This document shows, one piece after another, positions 12,801 through 22,407 of a stretch of 64,000 nt of DNA. The notes below the pieces were generated by a model. That model was not told the DNA's origin, did not search any database, and saw only the letters and a program-made list of their open reading frames with translations. The first letter of the stretch is position 1; every line of letters begins with the position of its first letter. Made by a program: the position numbers and the translations under genes. The DNA comes from Ostrinia nubilalis. Taxonomy: Eukaryota > Arthropoda > Insecta > Lepidoptera > Crambidae. Where the stretch lies: contig NC_087093.1 in assembly GCF_963855985.1 (NCBI RefSeq), positions 17,561,001-17,625,000 on the forward strand, in the 5' to 3' direction.

Positions 12801-15800
12801 ACCCGGCGAACTTCGTACCGCCTTAGCGTAGAGATTTTCTTAATATTTTTTCCCGTAAGAACCATCCTTGGACTTCCACAAACATTTTAAAAAAAGAATT
12901 ATCGAAATCGGTTCAGCCGTTCACACGTGATGCCGTGACAACGCGAAACGGGTTTCATTTTTATATATATAGATTTGAGATCAATTAAAACCAACTATTG
13001 AAAGTTCTCAAACTTAGCAGTTTCACAATACCTAATAAAAATAATAAGTGACGACACTTTATTACCAATGCCGCAATATTTATATTATTTTGCCTGTTTC
13101 AGTAGGCTACAACTACAATATTTTGTAGTTAATAAAAATTAAGATCTATTTATTTAATTCAATAATAATGTACAACGCGGCAAGCCTTACCTAATAAATG
13201 AACTTCACGCTGCTTATAATAATCATCTAGTTAGTGAGAATGGTGAGAATCATGTTTATCAAATGGAAATAAACAACAATTCTTAAGTAAAATAGTATCA
13301 AATTAAGTCGACATATAAGTGTATATTAAACAATACACTCTATTTGCAGTATTGTCGAGAATATTATTCTCGGGAACTTTCACGATAACATTCTCAATAT
13401 AACTACACCTTTACTAAATTTAATTGTTTCTTCGTGAAATGTTGTTTTAATGACAGAAATGTCTTTTTACACGTAATAACATAATGTTACTGTCCATTTG
13501 TTCGTTTTTTGACATTAAGGGCATATTTCACAATCGCTTAGTAAGGGCCTGTTTCACGACTTCTGGATAAGTTGTGGATAGCCTATGTGACGGATCATTT
13601 TGACACATTTTTATAGAAAATACGTGCTAGCTAGATTGACCCGACACTTGCCAAATATATCCCGTATATTAGTCTGTTGTACGAGATTAGAATGGTTCTC
13701 AAACAGCTAAAAATCAACAAGGCCTGGTGATGATGTAATCACAGCTGAGCTTCTGAAAGCAGGCGGAACGCCGGTACAAGGCTTTTCATAAGCTGTTTGA
13801 TTCCGTCATCCTCAAGAGAAAAACGCCTACGGCATTGCAAAAAAGTATGGTGGTACTCCTCTTCAAAAAAGACTTGTATAAAAACGCCAAAATGTCAGTC
13901 CGTCTCCAGGATTAGGTCTCGAAACCTATCCAGTTGCAGCGAGGGGTGAGACAGGGAGACGTAATATCACCGAAACTATTTACCACCGCCCTGGAAGATG
14001 TTTTCAAGCTTCTGGGCTGGAGAGGATTCAGCATAAATATCAACGGCGAGTTCATCACCCACCTTCGATTTGCAGACGATATCGTAGTTGTGGCAGATCT
14101 AGGCACAATGCTCGATGGCCTCAGTAGAGCCTCGCAACAAGTGGGTCTCAAAATGAACATGGACAAGTTTGAATCATACCTTGCTGGCCGTACCCAGTCT
14201 GTAGTCGTGAGCGGGCATGAGTCGTATAGCTATAAGGCAACTTCTGGAGTTCCCCAGGGTTCCCACCTAGGTCCTGTACTGTTCGTAATTTTTGTGAATG
14301 ACGTTGTACGGCGCGTAAAACACAGTTATTGTTCACTGTTTGCTGACGACATGAAAATATACCGCGAAATTAAATCCTGGGAGGACTCCGCATTTTTGCA
14401 GGAAGATATAGAGTCCGTTTATCAGTGGTGCCAGGACAATAAAATGATCTTAAACGTGGCAAAATGTCACCATATAACTTTCACTAAAAAAAGAATCCCT
14501 CTTCAGACCTCTTACTCAATAAATGGTTCTCAGGTTGGCAGGGTTGATGAGATAAGAGATTTGGGTGTCATCCTGGATAAAAAGTTATCATTCATATCGC
14601 ACTATAATAACATCGTCAACCGGGCTTCCCGTATGCTTGGCTTCCTCAAACGTGCCACAAAAGATTTTCGTCGAATTGACGCCAAAATAGCTCTCTATAA
14701 TTCCCTTGTTAGGTCTATTCTCGAATTCAGCAGCATAGTATGGAATCCTTTTTTCAACACACACATCAACAGAATAGAAAGAATAAACCGCTCTTTCACG
14801 CGACATCTAGCTTTTGTCAGTCGCGGTCAGATTAACGTGCACAACAGCTATGAAGAACGTCTTGATTTCTTCAAAATGCAGAAACTGTGCGACCGTCGCA
14901 AGACGCTAGACTTATTTTTCTTGTACAAACTTCTCAACGGCATGGTAGTTTCCCAAGACTCACTTGAAAAAATTCGTTTTCGTGTTCCAAGGCAAAGTTC
15001 TCGCTATCTCTGTAGAGACCTCTTTCACATCCCTTTGTGCAAAACTAAGTTAGGCCAAAACTCGCCACTTAACCGGTTGTGTGCAACGTATAATAAAGCG
15101 GTGGCTGGCAACCCAGACACAGACACCGGTCTTGACGTTTTCGGTGACAGCCTCCCTAAATTTAAGTCAAAACTCAAGCCTGTATTCGGAACGACTTAGG
15201 CACCGAACAAAATGAACAATTACTAAATCCTTTATATTGTTCGGTGCTTAAACTCTAGACTCTATTCAATTGATTTTTGTTTTTACTAGTGTATAATTAC
15301 CCTAACATTGCAAAAAGAAATGCTGTGTATACCTGTAATTGAGGTCATATACGTATCATGTGTTAAACCATGTTAAAATGTATGAACTGTATTATGTATG
15401 TGACTTTGTTGGTGTACCTAATAAATAAATAAATAAAATAAATAAACAAGACAAAAATCATGTCAAATGTCCGTGTTGCACCCACTCCTTTGAAAGTTGG
15501 AGACTACACTCGAAGTTGTTGACAATTATGTATACCTGAGACAAACCGGATGGTTTATCGGGAAGCTTCGCGATATTTTCACGTCCGAAATAATACTGCA
15601 GTGTCTTAAGACAAAAGTCTGTGACCAGTGTGTGTTGCCAGTGATAGTATACGGATTTGTGATGTGGACCCAAAGGGCGATGGAGCGTGCTATGCCAAGC
15701 ATAGTTTCCCTGCGTGATCGAATCAGAAATGAGGAGATCCGTAGAAAAACCAAAGTGACCGACATCGTGATCGTGATCGTGCATCTTGGCTTTAGAAGCT

Positions 15801-17889
15801 AGCCCCATAGCTGTAGGTGATGACCCAGCTGCGCGCCACAGCTTAAGCTGCAGCGCGCGCTTAGCACACGCAGGCCCAGCTGGATATGTGGCCGCGCCCG
15901 CTCACCAAGTCAGTGTATAGCGTACATTTGTGACAGCTACTAGCCTCAGAAGCTAGCCCCATAGATGCAGGCGAGCGACCTATGGCCGCGCCCGCTCACC
16001 AAGTCAGTATAGTAGCAAACCATCACGACAGCAGGTAGGCTACAGAAGCTAATCCTATAGCCGTAAGCGAGCGAGCTGCGCGCCACGGTGGAGCTCACGC
16101 GAACCAAGCTGCAGCGCGCGCTTAGCACCGCAGGCCCAGCTCGATATGTGGCCGCGCCCGCTCACCAAGTCAGTATAATAGCGAACATATGTGTCAGACA
16201 GCTGCTAGCCTCAGAAGCTAGCCCCATAGATGGAGGCGAGCGAGCTACGGTTCACGGTGGAGCTCACGCGAACCAAGCTGCAGCGCGCGCTTAGCACCGC
16301 ATGTCCAGCTCGACTTATGGCCGCGTCCGCTCACCAAGTCAGTGTAGTAGCGAACCATTGCGACAGCTGCTTGCTTCAGAAGCTAGCCCCATAGATGCAG
16401 GCGAGCGACCTGTGGCCGCGCCCGCTCACCAAATCAGTATAAGGCGGTTATCACACTGCGCCGCGCTCCGCCGCGGAGCGCGTGATTTTCATATAAAAAA
16501 ATTAATAAAAAAATAACTTTTTTAAAAACAAGCTTTATTTCGAAAGCTTCTATCGCGCATGGAATTTATTCCTCTTTTTTTCTGTTTGCGCTACAAGCTT
16601 TCGAAATAAAGCTTGTTTTTAAAAAAGTTATTTTTTTATTAATTTTATTTTACACTTTTTAGTTGTATCTCAATCTCTGGGCCCTGGTCATCATTTGGCA
16701 CCAAAGTGCTCGAGAAGTCGAATCCAACGAACTCAAACTCAATAAGTTTCCACATTGGTTTCCACCGTTTCGTTTAGGAGTTCCTATGGCCACCTCCTGA
16801 CTCCATCATCAGACCAGCTCAATGGTACCATAACATTGCATTGTCATCGTAATTACATAAGTATACCAAATTTCAGCTCAATCGGTTGAGGAGAACTGGT
16901 CTTAAATTCAGTTGCAAGATTTGTCCCACACATACTAACAAGTGAAGTCAATATAAAGCTTGTAAAAATCACGCGCGCGGACGCGTTGTCAGTGTGAAGT
17001 GCCGCGCGTGTTTTCTATACAAACTGAGGTATTTGCATACAATGATTAAATCTGTCGCCCCGCGCTCCGCGGCGGAGCGCGGCGCAGTGTGATAACCGCC
17101 TAATAGCGAACTATTGCGACGGTTAATAGCTTTAGAAGCTAGCCCCATAGCCACAGGCGAGCGAGCTGCGCGCCACAATGCACGCACGCAGGCCCAGCTC
17201 GACATGAGTGGCCGCGCGCGCTCACCAAGTCAGTATAACTATACTAAAGCGGCTCTGTCAGTAGCTTCAGAAGCTAGTTTCATAAGCACAGGAGACGAGC
17301 AAGCTGTGTGAGGCCGTGGAGCTCACGCGTGCCGAGCTACGCAGGCCTAAGGCCAAGTAAGCGTAGTAGCGAACGTTTGCGACAGCTGCTTAGACTTCAG
17401 AAACTAGTCCCGTAGCGTAGCGTAGGCAAACAACATTGAGAACTATACCCGTAAACCGATAGCAGAAAGCTAGGAAAAAGCTTTGACTTTAAATACGCTT
17501 TGCCAAAGTTACACCTGCTCACTAACGTCTAACGCGATAGTTAGTATGCGACGTGACTGCAACGGTACACTTAGATATTCGCGTTTATGACGTTGTCCCG
17601 TTTATTTGATTAGTCGCAAAATCGCAGTCGTCACGTTGGCTGTGTCGTGTCAACTTTGTCGTAACGTAGAAAGCGCGTAATTGTAACAACACACGCCAAA
17701 GACATACTTATAAGAATATTAGCACACACCTAAAATACACAAGAATGCTTTAAAAAAGTGTAACGACTCACCAAATGACCCTGGCTCCCTTGCAGGATGC
17801 TGTGCGCGGCTCGATCATGGCTGCGGCACCCGCTGTCGCTGCCCGAAGCGCTGCTGTGGGCGCTGGTGCCGGCGCGTCATGGCTGCTGA
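6762..17889 (+). CDS. Coiled-coil protein gene, 3' part (4 exons, overview)
   Basis: Not recognised. Four plus-strand exons join with matching phases: 6762-6889, 10427-10569, 11294-11473 and 17796-17889 (stop TGA 17887-17889). The first three encode a long Ala/Arg/Glu/Leu-rich helix of coiled-coil type (ELEGVRAAAAACERALAGER; EKELAQHEALLSAAEAEAAA; ETSELRATVELTRAELLRVA), followed by LDMWPRPLTK and a short hydrophobic C-terminus with LSLPEALLWALVP. Upstream exons must lie before 6762 or outside the window; none was recognised in 1-6761. The gene converges on AREL1. The last intron is 6.3 kb and is filled with decayed copies of the preceding exon end and transposons. Confidence 0.75.
7322..7360 (+). 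pseudogene. Extra copy of exon P1 end plus donor
   Basis: cagcgggacctcgccaag...gcaag|gtaaggctta repeats the end of P1 and the first ten intron bases. There is no acceptor, so it is a donor-bearing fragment like those in AREL1. Confidence 0.75.
7745..8040 (+). mobile_element. Non-LTR retrotransposon 3' end (R1/I-like C-terminus)
   Basis: The frame ending at 7983 has the C-terminal Cys/His motif typical of these elements (CRFCHTEEETAMHVLC), then IIWKFIDSTGL and a stop. A related short stretch (gatattttcacgctgcgctatcccag) recurs at 6908-6935. Confidence 0.6.
8041..9423. other. Unassigned intron sequence of the coiled-coil gene
   Basis: No exon recognised. A minus-strand stretch at about 8100-8306 has VHTDGMAAYKF, faintly like a DDE transposase end. 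The remainder is AT-rich and featureless to reading. Confidence 0.5.
9424..9850 (-). mobile_element. RTE 3'-end fragment
   Basis: On the minus strand it carries the tail of RTE ORF2 with wtDDLVKV, followed by the gtctactgctggacaaaggc-type 3' sequence seen in other copies here. It matches parts of 15660-15760 (gaatcagaaatgaggag, reversed). Confidence 0.65.
10041..10135 (+). mobile_element. tRNA-derived SINE
   Basis: A-box-like tagctcagttggaagagc and B-box-like ggtcgtgggttcgagtc, followed by the tail gcagttcgattttttcaagt. The tail occurs in other copies here, so this is a SINE and not a tRNA gene. Confidence 0.75.
10187..10400. mobile_element. MITE, family with ATGAGGGCTATCG ends
   Basis: ATGAGGGCTATCGTTTT / AAAACGATAGCCCTCAT ends; internal gacaggaccttactctacagtggcgcc in two copies. 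Another full copy is at 45829-46176 and a fragment at 26260-26311. Confidence 0.8.
10427..10569 (+). CDS. Coiled-coil gene exon P2
   Basis: 47 codons plus 2 nt from acceptor ttccag to donor gtaagt, starting LSIVEKELAQHEALL. A MITE (10187-10400) ends 26 bp before the exon, so the polypyrimidine tract and branch region must lie in or beside transposon sequence. Phase matches P1 and P3. Confidence 0.72.
10609..10861. mobile_element. hAT-like MITE
   Basis: CAGGCGCGGATCCA ends; flanks accacacc / accacccc match at 7 of 8 positions. It lies 39 bp past the donor of exon P2. Confidence 0.75.
11294..11473 (+). CDS. Coiled-coil gene exon P3
   Basis: 1 nt plus 59 codons plus 2 nt, acceptor cgcgcag, donor gtcagt. 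It encodes SARVAAAAQETSELRATVEL... and ends LDMWPRPLTK across the junction. It heads the decayed array that follows. Confidence 0.75.
11831..11896. mobile_element. Deletion derivative of the TAAAGCCTGG foldback MITE
   Basis: Only about 65 bp remain: aaagcctggtccgtgagcacgtag... and ccacggaccaggctttac. Full copies are at 33407, 43939 and 53033. Confidence 0.75.
11990..12570. repeat. Dispersed aacggcgtttaa motif cluster
   Basis: Variants of taacggcgttta / taaacgccgtta occur at about 11990, 12228, 12248, 12331, 12347, 12425 and 12536 in AT-rich DNA. Possibly remains of an old satellite or transposon; inside the P3 array insertion. Confidence 0.45.
12789..12976 (+). mobile_element. Short lepidopteran retroposon fragment
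   Basis: ctagctgacccggcgaacttcg...aatcggttcagccgttcac...atatatatag. A second copy is at 22499-22706 and a short piece at 24785-24820. Family name not assigned. Confidence 0.5.
13683..15780 (+). mobile_element. RTE-type non-LTR retrotransposon fragment, interrupted
   Basis: 13683-14167 and 15451-15780 are two parts of one degenerate RTE copy. The first has PGDDVITAELLKAGG-like and RQGDVISPKLFT plus the catalytic FADDIVV; the second has VGDYTLEVVDNYVYLRQT, CLKTKVCDQCVLPVIVYG and RNEEIRRKTKVTDI. Internal deletions and frameshifts are present. A Jockey-type element is inserted between the parts. Confidence 0.85.
14168..15450 (+). mobile_element. Jockey-type LINE, 5'-truncated, inserted in the RTE copy
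   Basis: It starts inside the reverse transcriptase (TSGVPQGSHLGPVLFVIF, CSLFADDMKIYREI, WCQDNKMILNVAKC) and ends in a (TAAA)n tail. It is flanked by the target duplication ACAAG (14163-14167 and 15446-15450). The insertion kept the frame, so one 421-codon frame (13934-15199, no ATG at its start) joins RTE and Jockey reverse transcriptase pieces. It is not a functional fusion. Confidence 0.88.
16443..17100. mobile_element. PIF/Harbinger-like MITE (GGCGGTTATCACAC family)
   Basis: GGCGGTTATCACACTGCGCC ends and TAA duplication (16440-16442, 17101-17103). An internal inverted repeat lies at 16505-16648. It inserted into one unit of the decayed P3 array. Confidence 0.9.
17796..17889 (+). CDS. Coiled-coil gene terminal exon P4
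   Basis: Acceptor cccttgcag; the first G completes the Lys codon split after P3; 30 codons then TGA. It encodes LRHPLSLPEALLWALVPARH and ends in Cys. Hydrophobic, but too short to call a membrane anchor with confidence. Confidence 0.7.
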
Positions 17890-20800
17890 GTGCTGACTAC
17901 ACACCACGTCACATTCTGCACAACTGTCCTGCCAATAATTTTGCTTAACTTGCAACTCACCCCGTCACGTTCTGCACAACAGTCTTGGCAATAGTTTTTT
18001 GTTTTTTCGTAAGTTGGCTTGCGTGAGCCTGCCAGTGTTAAAATCACTTGCAAAACGCCGAAAATTTGTCTTCCACAGATCTTTATCCCCACTAAGTTCG
18101 CGGTAACAGATTATCGGCCGAAACTTTACCGATCACATATTGCAAAATCCATACACGCCGAATAACTGAAATACTTTGACAGTTACTTGTATTTAAATGA
18201 CAACTACTACCCGCGATAATTATTCTTAGTGATATGCGTTTCGTTTCACGTAATTCAATGTTTTCACCTTTTATTATGAAAGTTGTGCTGTGCAGATGAA
18301 TTTTTGGAGTTGCAAAAATTGATCATTTGACAATAGTGGGTCATCTTTATTGTTTATCTCACTCAACATTATTTTTTGTCGTAATAGAAAGAAAGTAATG
18401 TTTGGTGAGTTTCTATTAGTACTTTTTGAGGAGTTTGGTAAGTATTTTAATTACATTTTTACTTAGTTATTGTAGTTTTATAGATAAACATTACTTTTGT
18501 AAGGTAAGTCGTTTTAATTGTAAGTTGTTATTCTAATGTTATGTACACTTGTAATGAGAAAAATATATTTAATGTTATAAAATCTAATTCTTTTAATTTC
18601 CAAGACACAACCCATTTGTAAAAAAAAAAGTAGGTACCTATTTACATTTTAAACTCTTCCCACGAAAATATTTTGTCAAAATTCAGCTAACGGAAATTAT
18701 GTTAAAAAGAAACGCCAAAATTGTATCGTATAATTTATTTCAGTCTTACATTTCTAATCAACGATTTAGCTACAAAATATAATCTACGTTTGGAATGTTC
18801 ACTATAAAATGTAAAAAGAGAGAGTGGTGAACACTGAGTGAAGTGCAGAGCCGACGCGGCGCAAGCGGCGCTACACTATGAAACTATGAACTTGTATAAC
18901 AATACTTAAGAAACCTCTTTATCACGATATACGACTAGTATGAATATTGCTCGATAAAAATATGTTCACATCCATTCTTAAGGTAACGATGTAACACATT
19001 ACAGACAGTAATACCAAAAGAATAAAACTAATAAAATATTAATTATGAGATAGGCAGTAGGTAGGTAACATCGATAAAAAAGTGTTTCATTTCTATACAG
19101 ATAAAATAAATAAATTAAAATAAAAAATATTTATGCAAAAAAATTAAGCTCAGCCAATTCTATCTTAATTTCCAGTGGTAAAAAAATTTAAGCTATAAAA
19201 TACATAGTTGATTATACTAGTTAGAATTAATGGGCGTGTTGTTATTATGTTTTAAACGATGGCCTCACCATATTTCTACGAACATGTCGCGCCACCTTAG
19301 GTTTCCCCACGCTATCAGAAAACATAAAAACCATTGAAAATTGTAACCAATCTTTGTAAAACCCGATTCGAGGTCTTCAAGCAGTGCTGCTGAGAGGACC
19401 TCTATCGATTCTGTCAAACTTAGGCACGTGTCAAAAATACCTAAATGTTGACTAAACTGAATTCATTGAACTTGGATGATGATTCTTAAAAATCAAGATT
19501 GAATTCGGTGAAGTACCGAATATTTTGAGGAAATATTAGTCAACTATATTATTTATATACCGTTGTCTAATCTTACGAGGATGGCACGTGCCTTTTCCTC
19601 CCAAAACTACAAACGTCGTATTAATTTTTCATCAGATACATTAATTGGTCATCAAATAGTCCGATTGTTACATAATTATGGCGCGAACTGGTTTTGAAGG
19701 GAAATCGCAGGAATCCCCGAGTAGGCTACATCACCACTACATCAAGAATGCATATTTATTAATTAACATAATAATACGGATAGTACGGCTTTGTGAAACA
19801 CGAGATGCTTTATTTGGTCTAAAAAGGGCGTAATCGCTAAAGAGAATGAAATAAATAGATACCTACTACTAAAGTCCAACAGTCTCCAGCCCTAAAATAA
19901 ATCCTTTGACATTAGGCCAACATGGGTCAGGCGACCATTGACAAGCTAGTGACATATAGAGCAAGATCAAGTTGGCTATGTTAATAATGTTCTCTACACA
20001 TTCAATATTTCTCATTGTATTACATAAATAAATAAATTAATTCAGACATTATGTCACTATTATGGTTGAAATGGTTCAACATATAATTTATAACGTAGCA
20101 TTATCACTATTTACATACACAATCATAGAAATATCTGAACAATAATGTAGCTTTCCTTTTATCTAATACATAAACTATGCTTATACATATCTCACAAGAA
20201 AATATTTATAGGCTTTAAACTTACGATAGTTTTTATACATAAGTATAAATAAAATGTCATTTAAAAATAATTAATCTACAACTAAATACATAAATAAATA
20301 CCTTTTTGCAATATGTCAACTTTAATCACTAATATAAAATATTCTAAAATAAATAATACTAACTCAAAAGTATTTTATGAAGTCTCTCATCTTGCTTGCG
20401 CTCTCACAACACACAAACACATGCATACATTTTATAGATGTCACACATCTAATACATTACAATTCCGACACTTGCTGACAGCGATTTATAATAGTAAATA
20501 CAGAGAATATGCAAAAATAATATTATTCAAGAATCATAAATCTTGATTTCAATCTTGTCCCTCATTTCCATACTGAAAGGAAGGCAAAATCCTCGAAATC
20601 AGTGGCTAGTTTAGAAAAGTAAAAGTGACAGAAGACCTTTCTCTAGTAGGATTGTTTTGCCTACTGCGAAATTGCGTTAAAACTTAGGCCAAGTAGAGAG
20701 AAGAATCTGGGAGGGACGGTGCTCATTGAAGGCTTTGTCAAGATTCCCATAGTTTTCCCCACTAAAGCGAGTGACGAAGCACCTGGGTTATTTTAGTGGA

Positions 20801-22142
20801 TATGCCTCAGCCTACCGATGAGGGGAGAGGTGGGGGGGGGCACACATTGGCCTTGTCCCCGGACTTCAATACGTAATTTCCCCGACAAAAAAAGAGAAGA
20901 CAAAGATTTTTACACTTAACTCGATACAAATAAAAGGGCTCATGAAAGTCAGCAAATGTCAGAAGCGCACGCGCACCGGGCACGAGATTATTGTCGATGG
21001 TTCAATTCCGCGACTGACCGGCAGCTGGCAGGATCCTTTGTTACAACTACGAACACTACGCCCCGGCTTCAATAAAACAACTAAATTGGTTCATGCATGA
21101 CATAAACCGTATTAACTGGTACTACGTCTGGCAATGGGTTCAATTTGATGATCAGAACTTTATCTTAAGATAAAGTTTTGGTAGTTAGTGTAAATCAATG
21201 ATATTCCAATGATTATGACATGCATGTGCCTTTTTCGGAAGAGCTTGTATCATTAGTTAACTAACAAAAGTTGACCGAACAAATTCGGTTATAAAATACG
21301 AAAGAAAGTTACGCTTATGACTAGCAAGAGATCGATTTAATACTATCTAATAAATAAATAATTTAATCTTAAAGGCCGTTTCTAATAAATAAATATCGCC
21401 CTCACTTCGGCGGGGACATCTCTGACTAGAAGTCAAGTTTACATTAACTTTAGGCCTTGTTCAACATTTCTATTAAAATATTTAATTGAAAAATAATATT
21501 ATACTAGTAATACACAGTGATCCCGTTTTCCGTTTGAACATTCACCACACAAGTAACGAGATGTTACCACGCACGCACATAACACAATCTCACACAACAT
21601 GTCAACATAAAAACTAATAATGTCCAATATGTAATAGAATATAAATGCAAAACGAGCATAATTATTGTATATCGGTCGTAGAGTATTCTTTAGGCAATTT
21701 CTTCATTGGTCAACACTGCCTGGAGTTTTAAAATATTAGACCTTGTGCGAATTTCAAAGAAGTTTTAAGTTTAAGTGATAATAACCAAATTCACATTGTT
21801 CTTACGCCAAATAGAGTTTGGAGAATGACGTCCGCTTTTTTCAATTATTATTTTTATAAATAGGGAATATGCATGACTATATTTTTTAAGTACGTAATAT
21901 ATTCAATAATCTTGGTTAGTGCTTGAATATTAAAGCTTCACAATACAAAGATTAAATTCAGAAGTCTGGACAGAAATGCGACGAAAGACTTCGTGTCCGT
22001 CATAAAAAAGCTATTAGAGAGGGACGGAAATATTTTACTAACAATGTTGGATTACGTACCTTTTTCTTACATTTATATTCTGTTTAACCCGTTGTCAATT
22101 TTATTTAAGGGCATCATCATCATGCATATTCCCTATTAGTTC
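17890..22142. other. Intergenic region between convergent genes
   Basis: AT-rich, no coding region, RNA gene or clear repeat boundary seen. The first few hundred bases should be 3' UTR of the coiled-coil gene. 17908-17995 has two related stretches (accacgtcacattctgcacaac / accccgtcacgttctgcacaac) about 50 bp apart. Confidence 0.6.
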
Positions 22143-22145
22143 TTA

Positions 22146-22320
22146 GGCGGGTTTTAGAATCGCGCTGACCGCTCGCTGATCGTCGGCGCTGACAGATCAA
22201 TATGTATGTAATTGAAGGGAACGTTCCTGAGTGAGGCTGATCGCTCGGCGCCGACGGTTCATACATTTCGGCTGTCAGCGCTGACGGTCAGGGTGCGTCA
22301 GCGTGACTCTAAAACCAGCC
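22146..22320. mobile_element. PIF-like MITE in the AREL1 3' UTR region
   Basis: GGCGGGTTTTAGAATCGCGC / GCGTGACTCTAAAACCAGCC ends, TTA duplication (22143-22145, 22321-22323). Confidence 0.82.
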
Positions 22321-22356
22321 TTAGAGTCGTGGTAAAACATTGTATGTGTATACAAG

Positions 22357-22407
22357 TTAGATCATCCCGAACCCCTCGCCGCCCTCGTTGATCGCCCACA
22401 ACAGCGC
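22357..22407 (-). CDS. AREL1: AREL1 terminal exon 15
   Basis: 17 codons including TAA (22357-22359), phase 0, acceptor ttcaag. It encodes [16 protein letters not shown], aligning without gaps to the AREL1 C-terminus (LQLAISEGCEGFGML). A 175-bp PIF-like MITE starts 34 bp past the stop, inside the presumed 3' UTR; an AATAAA on this strand lies at about 22108-22113. Confidence 0.93.
   Translation of the reverse strand, partial: ALLWAINEGGEGFGMI

Larger units (their letters stand above)
11474..17420 (+). repeat. Decayed exon-edge array after exon P3 (about nine extra copies)
   Basis: Units of very roughly 100-180 bp contain the 3' end of P3 (gagctcacgcg...gccgcgcccgctcaccaa), a donor like gtcagtat, and an intron piece (agcgaac..ttgcgac..gaagctagccccata). 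Donor-equivalent ends are at about 11609, 11786, 15908, 16002, 16168, 16337, 17228 and 17356; one near 16432 has lost its GT. Copies differ by substitutions and indels, so the array is much older than those in AREL1. A 3.8 kb retrotransposon block (about 11967-15780) and a PIF-like MITE (16443-17100) split it. Confidence 0.85.

Noticed and set aside
13934..14170. Start of a real 421-residue protein
   Set aside because: The frame opens at a TTG inside a truncated RTE reverse transcriptase and crosses a nested insertion.
11967..15783. One large transposon flanked by a 31-bp direct repeat (gtgcatcttggctttagaag...)
   Set aside because: The direct repeat is largely a normal part of the decayed P3 array unit, so it is not good evidence for a target duplication.
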